DNA of 64,000 nucleotides from Dioszegia crocea (GCA_001600615.1 BCKK01000005.1:496001-560000); one strand, 5' to 3'; counted from the stretch's first letter, positions 1 through 11,115 are shown. Program-made: numbers and translations. Notes: generated from the sequence alone by a model not told the origin.

Positions 1-87
1 TCGCTCCTCCGTGACCCTCTTGACTGTCAACAGGAGGGGACAAAAAGAAGATGCTGAATGACTTGGATACACCTGCTGATACCTTAG

Positions 88-441
88 GCATATCTTGAAG
101 CTTGGAAATACGCCAAATCTCATCGATCCAGTATTGTCTCGTCGGAACAAACCAAGACGCAAGAAGCTCTCATACACTTCATCGACAATTGGACGTGTGA
201 GGAGTTTGTGGGGTTCGTGGACGACTGTGAGGAGCTTGTAAGTGGCCTGGTGAAGCAAGATGATGCGATAGCGGAGCGATGTGAGCAGGTAAGTTGGCTT
301 ATTTGCGGTCCGCTTGAACCTGAAAATCGGACAATGGCCTCCTGGGGTAGATCAGCCTGTCATCGGCATACAGTGGCTGACTATATGTAGGCATTCAAAC
401 GCATAATATGGCTCGAACAACGGTTCTGGCCGAATTCGTGA
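88..441 (+). CDS. 3' end of a TENA/THI-4-like (heme-oxygenase fold) protein, partial
   Basis: Two exons are visible: 88-288, opened by an acceptor TAG at 85-87, and 391-441, ending in TGA. They are joined across an intron at 289-390 with GT-AG borders. The coding continues beyond the left edge and the exon before 88 could not be placed. The visible ~83 residues contain an acidic, aromatic helix pattern (FIDNWTCEEFVGFVDDCEEL) and end in WLEQRFWPNS. This resembles the last helices of the TENA/THI-4/PqqC family, which usually end in a Trp/Phe-rich segment and include thiaminase II-type enzymes acting on aminopyrimidines. The family call is inferred from a short C-terminal stretch. The catalytic Cys/Glu region is not in the window, so enzymatic activity cannot be judged. 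Confidence 0.55.
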
Positions 442-987
442 ACGGTGATGCAAAGCGAACCGAGTCTGCGCCGAACCGAGTCTACATTTGTGAGGAGTCT
501 GGCTCATCAGAGAGACAAGCCTGACTGGGATCTTCCCTTACATCTGAACAGTGAGCGTCTGGGATGTGTCTCAACTCTCGTGCTGATCGAGTTCGACTAC
601 ATACGCTTGGACGGTTTGATCTGACGATCTCATCCTACGAGCCTGAAGTCTGCAACAAAACAAATCAACGTAACAAGCGCTGAAGGTGCGACCAGGACCA
701 CCTACCGACGACTTCACGCATCACAAAGGACACTGATGGTGATACTCTGACGTGCTGAAAGTTTTCCGTTGAAGCTTGGCCCCGGGTTTGCGACCAAAAC
801 GCACAGGAGCTTCCACATGGCGAGGTACGGATGGGGCATCCCAATTCCCTGGTTGTTATCTTTCTGTCCGACTAGAAGTCTGGTCCGTGCTGCAAGACCC
901 TGTGACTACGTAAATCGGCATACGGACGATCAAGGCTGTGATCGGCAACAACCGTGCGTTTCCAACCCTCTGCGTCAGTGCGCCATC
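442..987. other. Intergenic stretch, no supported gene
   Basis: This lies between the TENA-like gene end and the small ORF at 988. An open frame runs from 769 into that ORF, but its start is not ATG and its upstream part has no recognisable sequence. It probably holds the 3' UTR of the left gene and the promoter/5' UTR of the next. Confidence 0.5.
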
Positions 988-1320
988 ATGACTGACTATC
1001 GTTTCAACGACGCCCATTTCGCTGCCCAGATAGACAGCAGTCAATCGCTCGGTAGCAACATCTGGAGCTCTGGCGGGCGTATGGATGGGGACTCCCGATG
1101 GCAACGCGTTGCAGATTTGGTGGCAGACAAGGTCCGCGAATTGCTCCTATCCCCGCAAGGCAAATCAGTTACGCCCTCAAGCATCAAAGAGGCAATCGAG
1201 TCTGACTACGCGAGACCCAGCCTGGAGAAGGAGCTTGGAGTCGACTGGAACCCCTTGGGCGAGGTGTCCGCTCAGGTGGATGCCTCGTTTGTCAAGTATC
1301 TGAGTCAGAACGACCAATAA
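988..1320 (+). CDS. Small orphan protein, 110 aa, putative tandem paralogue of the ORF at 1957
   Basis: This is an intronless ORF from an ATG at 988 to TAA. I chose that ATG because the open frame upstream has no other convincing start. The product is soluble-looking, with no signal peptide or membrane segment, and is acidic and helical in its second half. The C-terminal ~40 residues match those of the ORF at 1957-2268 in order and spacing: Ser-Ser-[IV], then P-[ST]-L-[EQ], Leu/Met-Gly, Trp, [LI]-G-[ED], and V-D-x-S before a Lys. The function is unknown and no named family is recognised. The shared pattern is the main support that both are real genes. Confidence 0.55.
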   Translation: MTDYRFNDAHFAAQIDSSQSLGSNIWSSGGRMDGDSRWQRVADLVADKVRELLLSPQGKSVTPSSIKEAIESDYARPSLEKELGVDWNPLGEVSAQVDASFVKYLSQNDQ

Positions 1321-1956
1321 TGGGGTGGACGAGAAACGTGGTGCTGGGACGGCTGCCACTTTGATGGTTATCTGCCACAGAGCTCTACACATTCTCGTTA
1401 TGTTACCATGTTGGGATTTTAGAGTCGATCTATGCGTGTCATACTGATAGCAAGAAGATATTGTGCCGTCTCAAGCGCGCAGACGGAGACCGCTCGGTGA
1501 AGCTCTGTAGCGCGCACACAGCCTGTGCTGAATTTGGACGGCATTGGGCGAACGCTGCTAAGCCATTCGACTAAATTTAGCTGTGTGTGGCGCGCAACGC
1601 GCGGCAGGATAGGCGAAACCTCGCCATGGTCTGGCCTGCAAGGATACGCAAAGTCAACACACGTTACGTCCGGGAAGTCTCCCTTTCTAGCTTCACTCCA
1701 TGCCGCTCCTTACAGCGCAAGCTGGGTGAGCCGTTTCACCCTTTAGCAATCAGGATGGGGACGGTACGGGTACGTCGTGCGCTCACCTTCGCCGCTCTTC
1801 CTCTTCCCTACATCATTCTGATTCCATTTGCCCTAGCCTAAGTGTGAGTGTCCAGCTGATGCGCCGGAGACCTCAACTCATCCATTACAGCTCAACCAGA
1901 TCAAACTCCAATTACCACTTGTCTTCCACCGTACACACTCTGAGACTCCCGTCAGT
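1321..1956. other. Intergenic stretch between the two small orphan ORFs
   Basis: Open frames here (1525-1746, 1587-1841, 1844-2152) overlap each other and show no protein-like composition. The last ~100 bases before 1957 are pyrimidine- and A/C-rich, like a basidiomycete 5' leader. I see nothing else. Confidence 0.45.
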
Positions 1957-2268
1957 ATGGCCGACACCACTTTCGAAAACGCGTCGATCCTCATCCGCAA
2001 GGATTGGCGCGGCAACACTCGCGTCAAGGTCACGAGCATCGACGAAGACACCAACAAAGTGTCCAGTTGGACTGACTTCGAAGCATCGCTTGAGCAGAAG
2101 ATCGACTCGTGGAAGGAGAATCCCAACATGGGCTCCGCCGCGAGTTCGGTAGTACAGACGATGATCCCCTCGATGTTGTTGCATCCCACTCTGCAGGAAA
2201 CCATGGGGAGCAAGTGGAGGGGCATCGGTGACTTACGATTGGACGTTGACCCCTCGATGCGCAAGTAG
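1957..2268 (+). CDS. Small orphan protein, 103 aa, putative tandem paralogue of the ORF at 988
   Basis: This is a single-exon ORF with an ATG in a favourable context after a C/A-rich leader, and a TAG stop. It encodes a soluble, helix-prone 103-residue protein with no signal peptide or transmembrane segment. Its second half aligns with the ORF at 988-1320 over about 40 residues with identical spacing of Pro-[ST]-Leu, Met/Leu-Gly, Trp, [LI]-Gly and Val-Asp-x-Ser. The N-terminal halves differ. I recognise no known family. The pair may be a lineage-specific duplicated gene; the stretch between them is non-coding. Confidence 0.6.
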   Translation: MADTTFENASILIRKDWRGNTRVKVTSIDEDTNKVSSWTDFEASLEQKIDSWKENPNMGSAASSVVQTMIPSMLLHPTLQETMGSKWRGIGDLRLDVDPSMRK

Positions 2269-3140
2269 CCCAGCACGAGGCAGATTTTTTGGAGATCAGG
2301 CTATACGTCTGTTATGTTTGCTTGAGATGTATGCCGAGATGATTGGGCCCTGCATGACTACCGATTTGATGTACGTGTCGTTGTGCGGAGAGCGGGATTC
2401 CCCCTCTTTCGCTTGAAAGTCCAGATGTGACGAGCACGTATTGAATACCTGATGTTATACCGCAGTCAAGATAGCCTCTAATAGCCTTGAAGGCCTCAGA
2501 TCCAGTGAATGCGGCGTAGGCTTGCCGACCGACAAAACTAGCAAAGCTAACAAATCCTCAACGATTTACTGCCAGGTCAGTGAGATATGAGAGCGATGTA
2601 TTGGATCCAAACCTAAGCCAGTCCGTTTCGTTGTCACACGCGTCGCTTGCATGATCGGCGTGGTGACCAGGCTCTCACGAAGGGACGACCAAATTGAGGC
2701 GGTTGTGTCAGCCCTCAGCCCAAACGAGATGATCCACCACCGCGAGCGCAATCAGTCGTTATCAAGTATTCGATGGAGAACTAGATGAGGAGAAACGGGA
2801 TCCAATGTCTGCTCATCAACGCAGCAAATCCCCGCTCCGACACTTTTACACGCGCTCTGACTCGTACATGCTCATCCTCCCCTTTGATCGACCCTATGAC
2901 TTTGACTGCCCGAATAAGAAGAGTGGGTATTTGTATAGCTTGATGGTCTCTGCTTAGGGTATGTGTAGGGGTATATTGGTTCCAATTGCGGATAATCGAA
3001 CGTTCGAGATATGCCTGATGCGAGAAGAGTGATTGTGGGATGTTGACAGAGTATAGTGAAAAATTGTTCTTGGATCAAGATGCCGGTAATGTGTGAGAGG
3101 GGAAAGAGGGTATGGCCAATGTGGGGAGGACAAGATTAAA
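2269..3140. other. Intergenic stretch downstream of the small ORF and of SPO12
   Basis: This is flanked by the 3' ends of a + strand gene (2268) and a - strand gene (3141), so it is a convergent region. The short frames at 2228-2416, 2566-2751 and 2872-3078 have no recognisable product or convincing splicing. I see no RNA gene or repeat. Confidence 0.5.
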
Positions 3141-3642
3141 TCAGAAGTCTATCTTTGACTTGTTTTCAACCGAGGCGGTAGAGTTGGAAACGGCCATTTT
3201 GCTCAATTGGCTTGTGATGCCCATCGGCTTGGATCTATAAATGTCAGCATCCTGACCTGTATACGCGATAGATGTCGATCTTGAAAGACTTAGAGTGGGG
3301 TACAAGAAGCAGATACGCACTTTCCGAAATGACGTTGTTTGGCTCCGCTCAATTTTGCGCTACACGGCGACAGGACGTTGTCTGTTGGACTAACAATCCC
3401 ACTAAAGGCTGTCAGCTTGCAGTCTCACGCGTGATAAACCATACTGTAGCTGCTAAACTCACGCATGACCTTTCGCACCGCCCAGGAGTCCCTTCTTGTG
3501 CAAGAATGACGGTTGTTGAGCGGGCAGTTGGCCTAAAAGGTTGAGTCAGCTATAATATCTCGTGCAGATCGAAACTCCATGAATATCATAGCTCACCGTT
3601 GCCGTTCTGAGCCTGTAGTGGTGCTGTGGTGTTGGCAGACAT
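3141..3642 (-). CDS. SPO12: Spo12-like mitotic exit regulator, four exons
   Basis: This 96-residue gene is split into four small exons and has no long open frame. The ATG is at 3642; exon 1 is 3597-3642. Introns with matching phases follow, and the last acceptor lies just after a GCTGAC branch-like motif; TGA is at 3141-3143. The protein carries the Spo12 core (SPTDNVLSPCSAKL) at about residues 43-56, followed by a basic AKQRHFGKSKP segment. In yeast, Spo12 acts in the FEAR network to promote Cdc14 release from the nucleolus. Phosphorylation of the Ser/Thr-Pro sites in this core is known to matter, and SP sites are visible here. Divergent from MMM1 with a 304-bp shared promoter. The domain call is strong; the exact exon 1 is inferred. 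Confidence 0.8.
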
Positions 3643-3946
3643 TGTAAGGGTGTGTACGGGTGGCTTCGATGCGGAAGGAGTCGGGGGGAAAGAGATGGAT
3701 AAGATTGATGGAACGAAAAGAAGTCGCGTGTTTTGATTTGGGCCGGGCTCAGACCCTTAAAAAGGGATCATTTAAGGGGACTCGGGCATGTCCGCCATAC
3801 GTCATCCTACTCCGTGCGCTCTTGAAAGTTCGCGTCTGAGTTCGAGCCTTTTGAAGACCTACGCTCACTTACTAATCCACTTCTGACAGCTTGACAGCCA
3901 TCGAGCGGTACTGTACCGCCCTGGAACGGAGCTATCAGATCTCACG
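3643..3946. promoter_or_regulatory. Divergent SPO12/MMM1 promoter
   Basis: A 304-bp gap separates two divergent start codons. It contains a 13-bp palindromic motif, CCCTTAAAAAGGG, at 3754-3766, and a nearby AAGGGG at 3774-3779 that resembles a stress-response element. Which gene uses them cannot be told from the sequence. Confidence 0.45.
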
Positions 3947-5828
3947 ATGGCTGAGGTGAAATTTGAGCCGGCTACGAGCCAGTGGACCTTTACTCAAGGG
4001 CTTATCCTGGGCCAAGCGAGCTTCTTGCTCCTTACGCTGGTGTTCATTCGATATGTCGTCTTCTCGCCGGCCGACAGAAGGGATGGAGAGGACTGGAGAA
4101 AGAGAAGAGATGAAAGAGTAAAGGTGTGTATTGCGGCGATCAAAAACGGTTTTACATTCTATGTCGAGCCGAAAGAAAGGCGATCAGAGTCGGCGGGATT
4201 GAGGTTGTCATGGTGGCTGAGCATTCGCTGTGTATATGCAGAAGCTGGAGATCGGACGCTGATAACTTTAGAAAGCCCTCCTAGCTTCGAACAAGCTGCC
4301 GCCTCCGCCTCCATCCCAAATATTAGCAAAGACAGCATACGACATGTCAACTCACGCCGCCGAATCGACAGGATGGATCAATGTCCTCTTTGCACAGGTA
4401 CGCTGTATGATAGCTTTAGCTCCGTCAAATACAAGCTCACCCTGTAGGTCATGCAGGGGTATCGTAACGATCTGCTATCAGCAGGAGGCGAAGAAGGCGC
4501 GAGGCTGAAGGTGGAGAAATGGCTAAATCCAGAAAGTGGAGCGATGAGCTGGCTGGTTAGTTCTTTTTACCCCGTCACTCCTCACGGAAAGGAACAGTAG
4601 CTGACTGTCTAGGATCCTATCAAAGTGACCTCAATATCACTGGGATCGGCATACCCTATATTCTCCAATGCCAGGATACGACCTGCCGATGGACAGGGTC
4701 ACCTAGTGAGCAATCTCAGAACATTATACAGACCAAAGCTGACATCACAGCGAGCCGAAATCGATATGGACTATTCCGACGCTGTGGCTTTATCGTTGTC
4801 TACGGCTGTACTGGTCAATTTCCCAAAACCTCGTTTTGCCGTTCTGCCCGTTTCACTCGGCGTAGAATTGGCTGCTATTGGCGGAACGGTAAGCTGGTGT
4901 TCCCCCACGTTTCTGGCGAGTGGACAAGCTGACACTTCCAGCTGAGTGTCCAAATACATGACCCCGTTGAAGGGAGGCAACATCTTCACGCTTGCCTCTT
5001 ACCCGACTTCCACCTAAATCTCAAAACCACCTCGTTGCTCGGTTCACGCGCCAAGCTACAAGGTATGTAATGTCCACAGACCCCAATACAGACCGCTGAC
5101 TTGCAGATATTCCCAAACTGGAACAACTCCTCTTATCCCGTGTCCGCTCCTTGATCCAAGACCGCATCGTCCACCCCAAAACATTCTCCTTCTCCCTCCC
5201 CCGGATCCTCACAACAGGCACAAATCTATCCTCCAAGGAATTCATGGCGGACCTCGGCGTCGAAGCTAAGGAAGTAATGTCTCAGGCCGTCCGCCAGGGA
5301 TTAGGACAAATAGTGAATGATCTAGGACTAGGCGGCGATTCAACAGAAACAAGCCAGCAAGGAACAGAAACGAGGGGGACGTCAGTAGCAGGGACAGCGC
5401 CGGGCCTGGGGATCGATACGAGGCAGGGCCAGGCTCAATCTGGGTCTGGACAATTATCGCCAAGGACAGCAGGGAGAAAGATACATATGCCGGCTGGATT
5501 CCCTTCTGCTCCGAGTCAGAATCAACGGGGTACGCCAGCTCAAACTCCAGGAGCTGTCTCATCGTCGAGAATACCTCAACAAGCCTCGGCGTATCAGACT
5601 CCGGGGCCCGGATCGGGTATGGGCTCAACGTCAGCGTATAGGAATCCGAACCCTTATGCTGCGCAGAGGAATATTCCTTCTGCTACTGGAGGGGTTGGTG
5701 GAGCCAGTGGAGCGGGGGGCGACGATGGGTTTAGGTTCAGAGGACAATTCGCTAGTCAGCCAGCTACGCCTGGACCGGGTGGTGAGGGAACGAGAAGAAT
5801 GGGCGCGTTGAATAGTAGAGCTGGATGA
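3947..5828 (+). CDS. MMM1: Mmm1, ER-anchored subunit of the ERMES complex
   Basis: There are seven exons: 3947-4123, 4272-4397, 4448-4555, 4613-4705, 4751-4888, 4942-5062 and 5107-5828. All join in phase to give 494 residues. Mmm1 tethers ER to mitochondria and transfers phospholipids through its SMP domain. A short lumenal N-terminus is followed by one transmembrane helix (about residues 17-38, from TQGLILGQASFLLLTLVFIR). A poly-Pro linker precedes the SMP domain, which opens with ILAKTAYDMSTHAAEST and WINVLFAQVMQGYR (about residues 80-300). After the SMP domain comes a roughly 180-residue Gly/Ser/Pro/Gln-rich tail that is not part of the yeast core and looks disordered. The first donor could be 6 nt earlier, at 4118. 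The family assignment is firm. Confidence 0.93.
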
Positions 5829-6060
5829 CGAGATCTAGAGATTATCGTGCCGCGTATCTGATGTCCCTTGTACATTTCGACACGGTAAAGCCTGGTCGAT
5901 TTTCACTACCGCGTACTATAGTACTTACACTAAGTGGATGGGTGTGGTCACGTGTCAGCCAAAAAGTTGGCTCGCGATCGCGATTTGACAGGTACAGCTT
6001 GGGTACAGCTTGATGAGACTCGCATTACATCTCCCTCCTTTATACTCTCTCATTGCACCC

Positions 6061-7993
6061 ATGGCCCGCCCCAAACAAGTCGAACACCGAAAACGTAAAC
6101 GCAAAGCTGAGGAAGCGTTAGCTAGAGCTCAAAAATCCTGGTCCTTGCAAAACCCTTCGGTTCCCTTGGGTGCTTCATCAGCAGGAGGCAATCAACCGCG
6201 AGCGGCATTACCCCCGGCCCGACCTGCAGCTACGTCTCGGATGAGCGGTAGTGGTACTGTCGGAGTGCCTGTGATTGGGGAAGTGGTGTTCCAGGTCGGA
6301 GGGTTGGACGAGGAAGAGGAAGCGGCGTCAGATGGGGCGTTTCCGGAGACTGATGATGAGGTTGAAACCGGAGGGGTTTGGGTGGATGATGAGGCCGTTG
6401 ACGGCAATGGGGAAGAGGAGGGAGTTGAAGAAGATGTCTTCGACGAAGATGAGGTGGATGAGGACGAGGAGCAAGGGCCATCTCGAAAGAAGGCCAAGAA
6501 GAATAAAGGCACAGGTGGACATGTCTTGCCTGTCGCGGACCTGCCGGATGATTGGGAAGGGGACGTAGAGGACGGGGCGACATATCTTGCACTTGCAATG
6601 TGAGTTATACGTCGGCCCGAGAGGGAAGGGCAAAGGCTGATACATGTACAGGCGAGCGGATAAGGCTTTACCAACATATACTCGCGCTGAGAATCCTTAT
6701 GCCGACTCTGCCGTGGATGTGCAGACGACAGTTCCGATCGAGCCTGAACCGACGCTGAACTCTGCTGAAGCTGGCGCGGACACTCAGGCTGAAGCTGGAC
6801 CGTCTAGACATCCTGCTTTACCCAAGGAATCATGGCAGACGACGTTTCCACTCCATTTCGTCGCTTATAGAAAGGTATGTCCAGTCTTGCTTACACGTTC
6901 CTACCCTCCCTCATTTCTCCTCCTCGTACTCTGTATCCTAGCATTGTTCCAAAGCAAGTTCATGCTGACGCTCTTAGCACCTAGCCGAATCTTGGCCTCC
7001 ATCTCCACCTATCCCTTACCCCCCGACCTGGCCCAAAATACCCTCAACGTCACAACGTGGCGAATGGGGATACTTCATCAATGGTCATCCTCGGAAGAAG
7101 ATAACTCCGCCATCCAAGCCTGAAGCTGGGGCAAATAAGGGGAAAGGTAAAGCTGTGGACCTAGACGAAGAGGCGGGGTTGAATGGGGATGGAGGTAAAG
7201 ACGGCGAAGAGGATATGGAGATGGATGATGAGATGGACGAGGAGGAAGCAGCTATGAATCTGCCGAGGGAGATAGTTGATGATGTGCTCGAGCCATTAGG
7301 GGAGAAGCATAAAACCCGGAATCCGCAAGTGTGCGTTCTGCAGCGCCTAGATACTGTGAGTTCTTACTTGCTCCTCACCATCAGATTGGAGTTGAACTGA
7401 ACTGATCTATGTAGCCAGGAATCATCTCCGTCTTATCGACCCTTACGACGCACATTCAAAATACCCTAACACCCCTCGAGACCAATCTCATCCCACCGTC
7501 CTATGATCCCTCTGCAAGCGTCAGCCGACGACCCCATACGCGCAAAAACCCATATAGCGAGCATTACTCTCGCTGGATCTTTGCCCTTCTACTGGTGCTC
7601 GATCCATTCTTGTCCGCGGGGCAAATATCGGTATTGAGAGAGTTGGCAAGGGTGATTATTAGGGTTGGGGGGTGGAGGTGGGTAGAGGCTGTTGTAGGTG
7701 GGGAAGTTGGCTTGCCTGCTTCTGCCAGTGCCGATTTAGCAGATGGGGGAGGGAGTCATTGGATGTTGGGCGCTAGGTGGAAATACGCCCGAGATACTCG
7801 GGATGCGTCAGGAGTGACTGAGTCTGAAATGGCTACGTCGGGTAAGGATCAGATACCGCCGAATGGGAGGGAAGAGTATGATGAAACGGGGGTGGATGAG
7901 ACGCTGGCCAGGTGCTGGGTCGTCGTTCATGCGATTGCGGCAGGTTGGGGACAGAAGGATCTGGTCATGGATCTGGAAGAGATGTTTAGTTGA
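6061..7993 (+). CDS. Gemin2/Brr1 (SIP1)-family snRNP assembly factor
   Basis: Four exons (6061-6599, 6652-6874, 6978-7355, 7415-7993) join in phase to 572 residues. Gemin2 binds Sm proteins D1/D2/F/E/G and helps load them on snRNA with SMN. The first ~180 residues are a basic then strongly acidic low-complexity extension ending in a Lys-rich patch. The family core then appears in order: YLALAMRADKALP, the ESWQTTF..VAYRKHLAESW helix, GEWGYFINGH, a second acidic insert, LDTPGIISVLSTLTTHI, and YSRWIFALLLVLDPFLSAGQ. A final helix follows that matches the human Gemin2 end. It is longer than human Gemin2 (~280 aa) because of the N-terminal extension and inserts. The ATG at 6061 follows a leader; an upstream in-frame ATG at 6013 is possible. 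Confidence 0.82.
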
Positions 7994-8858
7994 GAAGGGG
8001 CGCCATTATGTATTCTCATACTTGCCCAAGCGTCAATTGATCAATGAATCAGACATGACGTTCATCTGTGATATCCCCACATCTGAGTTAGATCTGCATG
8101 TATGACTGGTTGTCAGTCTACTCTCCTTCTGCGATTAGTAGCGCCGGGGTTGACGACCCCTCGGATCCCAAGATGGCTCTATCTTGTCTCCCGGATTTGA
8201 CAAGGTTGGGTCTGGGCGGTGGGACGACCATGCCTGGACCTAGAATCTCAGATCTCATACTGGACGACCTTCCGCCAGTCACCAGTCTCAATCATATATT
8301 GCATATCATGTACAAGAATAGCGGCTTATAGGTGGGTGGCAAGAGAATCGATACAGGGAAAGAGAAGACGAAGGACAGGCGGCAGAGCCGAAGGAGAAGG
8401 GGTTCAAGAGGGGGGGTCGTAATCGTTCAAAGGGTCGTTATGGTATCTAGCAAGCCTAGGGTATCAGCTATGAGGGCACATAATGGACACTGCTTCAGCT
8501 TACATTTCGGAAAAGGGTCATTGGCAGCAGTGAGGCCAATCACATTTCCGTCCGTGGTCCAGACTTGGGAGCGGCGGGGCTATCGCGCATGGCTGTGAAG
8601 GACGCAGCGAGCGATGCAGGCTTGTTGGATCTGGAGATATCAGCTTGATATTCTGGCCTCGCTTTGCCGCTACACTGAACCACCCAGCTGGGTACAGAGA
8701 GCAGAGAGAGTTGACTCACTTGACGAAGTGTCGCTGCTTCGCGCCTGACAACTTCTGGGTGCAAGGGGATTGCATCTGGTCTGTGGGACTGACGGTGTTT
8801 TTGCTGCTGACCGATCAGTTCGACTTCCCTCGTACTAGATAGTAACAGGAGTAATAGC
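7994..8858. other. Convergent intergenic stretch
   Basis: This lies between the stop of the Gemin2-like gene and the stop of a - strand orphan. It includes an ATG-initiated frame at 8098-8331 (77 codons) without recognisable features, and G/A-rich sequence around 8340-8430. No supported gene, RNA or repeat. Confidence 0.45.
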
Positions 8859-9281
8859 CTACCTAGCTTTGGCAAATCGCTTAGCCAACAATGCCTTCTG
8901 GCCTAGACCGGCCGCGGTGGACGGGTCGACATTCTGGCCAGGAACGATCGGGTTGGCTGTATGATCAGCGATAGTCCTGTTTATGTTTTCTGGCTAGCAG
9001 CCCATGTAGCTCATCTGCCTCCACAACACGGTCTTTTCCCCCCGCCACTCAAGATGACCAATCGTCCCCTGCAGGCTCTCCTTCATCACTCAACCTTCCC
9101 CACCCTGGCGAATATACCTATTTAACGACAAAAGAGACTCACGGTTCGCGACCCCGAGAGGCTTAGTCTGAGTCATCACTTTCGCCTGGTGCTCCGGATC
9201 GTGCATGGGTGTGATGCTAGGAGACGAAGACCCCGAGGCGGTCTTTGCAGGGGTAGAGTGTGTGGATGAGGTGGTGGACAT
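8859..9281 (-). CDS. Small orphan protein, 78 aa, two exons
   Basis: Exon 1 is 9143-9281 (ATG at 9281) and exon 2 is 8859-8956. The intron is 186 nt, long for this window, with GTGAGT and CAG borders and matching phase. The N-terminus is Ser/Thr-rich (disordered-looking). The C-terminus has an Asn-Pro-rich turn and an Ala/Lys/Arg-rich helix ending in LLAKRFAKAR. There is no signal peptide or membrane segment. The end resembles short, abundant fungal small proteins with helical basic tails, but I cannot name a family. The clean splice and ending support a real gene. Confidence 0.5.
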
Positions 9282-10065
9282 TTTGACTGGCAGCTTGGTT
9301 TCTGAAGCTGTTTCCTTCTGAGCGATGGGTAGATGTTGGGTGGCAAATAGGATGAAGTAAGGAGTCAAGATGGAGTTGACGAGGTGGATGGAGATGGAGA
9401 TAGAACGAGAGAGGGGGATGGATGATATGGCTCGTTGGATGGACAATTGGCCGCGACTGATTTTAAGCTTACGTTTGGTTGACTTTCCGACCCGATGCCG
9501 AGAGAGGTGGCGGGTCGGGCGGGATCAAAATTAGTGGCGGTTTTCTGAGTGGCGGAATATGCGTTTGGGTACCTTCCGTGTTGACGTCTATGCGACATTT
9601 GACGTAAAGAAAGACGTATCTGACGCTGTCCTTCACGCCGTCGGAAGCCAGGTAGAAAGACCTCGCAGGTTTCTCGCCGAGGATCACACAATGTAGATTT
9701 ATCCACATGACACAGACGATTAGTCACGCCGTGCAGCCCGGCCGTTCTAGTACTTAATGAATTCGTTTACATATAACGATTGCAGTGACACATTACAGGT
9801 GCCAGTGTGCCGAAATTCTGTTGATCTGCTTAAGTCAATGTCAGATTGTCACACAAGCCAAGGACGTGAATTGGAGCATAGACAAACGAGCAACTTGTAT
9901 ACATTGAGCATTCGATGACGTGAATATGACAAACTTGCGGGGATCGACTGTAATCTTCGGTGGAAAGGGTCTGTAACAGCCGTTCTGTTGTTGACGTAGG
10001 AGAAGAGTCGGAGAACTCTTCGTCCTCCCGGCACTAACAATCACTCTGTAGTACCAACGACAGAC
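9282..10065. other. Intergenic stretch between two - strand orphan genes
   Basis: This should hold the promoter of the 9281 gene and the 3' UTR of the 11115 gene. Small - strand frames (9365-9727, 9841-10044) have no start context, splice support or recognisable composition. Nothing else seen. Confidence 0.4.
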
Positions 10066-11115
10066 TCAGAGATCGGCCTGGCCTCCCGCACTCAGGTGAT
10101 CAGACCTGTAGCGCATGAAGAGACCATTGCGATCGCATCCCATCTTGTTGTCGCGAACGAAGCCTTGAGACGGCATGGAAGCATGCTATGGGTATCAGTA
10201 CGGCTCAGTCATCCATGATCCGGCCAGCGCTATGGCGGGGCTGACTTGCAAGACCCGCAATACGTCTGGTGCTCGAGGGCAATCTGACTTACCATGCTGT
10301 CTGATGCAACATACTGCTATCAGGACGTCAGCAGCGTACAATCGGTTGGATTGTGGATTACTCACCTCGGCTGTGTTTGGGTACACTGTGAGGTCGACGG
10401 TGAGATCGGTGCCGCGAGAGATCGCAATCTTTCTCATGTCCCTTATCATCATGGACTTGAGTGACTGCTTTGCCTGATCGTCCGTCCGCTCTTCACTTGC
10501 CTCCCAACCGTTGGTGCTGAATAGCAAGGAGCCTTGCTCCCTCCGTCCGGCGATAGGCCTGTCGTTAGGTACTATCTGGATCGGACTTACCCGTATGACC
10601 ACACCCGACCACAGGCAATGACTGGTCCAACGGAAAGACCTGCAGTACCATCACTGACATCTTCCCGGGGCTCAACTGAGCGGTACATCAGCACACCGAT
10701 GTTGGTCCTGGTCGTGCCCTCGCTGGCCGCGCTGCAGTCGGCCTTCGCCTTCGAGATGATTTGCTCGTTGATGACCGCATTCGATCCAGGCCGACCTACC
10801 AATTATTAGCGAGTAGTTCATCACTGCAGACACAGGTACTCGAGCCTGATCGGCAGTTCCTGTCCACTGAGCATAAGCCAGGTCAAGTTACATTTCACAT
10901 CAGACAGCATAGCCGCAAGGGCCAGCTCCGAGGACTCCTCTATGGAATCATCAGCAATGTAAACGTGCGAGAGGAATGTCTCTATGGATCGATATCGAGT
11001 GTCCACGCCGTGGGAGAGACTCACTGAGCGCGGGATCCGTCGTATTCAAGTCAATCCAGTCCTTGAACACGGTCATCCCCTCTGGGGTCGTCTCGAGCTG
11101 GCGAAATTCGGACAT
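10066..11115 (-). CDS. Orphan protein, 212 aa, six exons
   Basis: The ATG is at 11115 and the TGA at 10066-10068. Five introns were placed by GT-AG borders, and all five preserve phase. The donors are GTGAGT, GTAACT, GTAAGT, GTGAGT and GTAAGT. The predicted product starts MSEFRQLETTPEGMTVFKDW and is soluble, of mixed charge, with a Gly/Val-rich central block (GLSVGPVIACGRVWSYG) followed by a basic helix and a beta-like segment (TDLTVDLTVY). There is no signal peptide or transmembrane helix. I recognise no family. That five consecutive phase-consistent joins yield a stop-free product is good evidence for a gene, though individual exon ends could shift. Confidence 0.55.

Noticed and set aside
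6192..6677. Ser/Pro-rich - strand frames opposite the Gemin2-like gene
   Set aside because: They mirror the acidic Glu/Asp coding of the + strand exon and have no start context or family.
8098..8331. ATG-initiated 77-codon frame after the Gemin2-like gene
   Set aside because: No recognisable features or splice support; it lies in a convergent 3' region.
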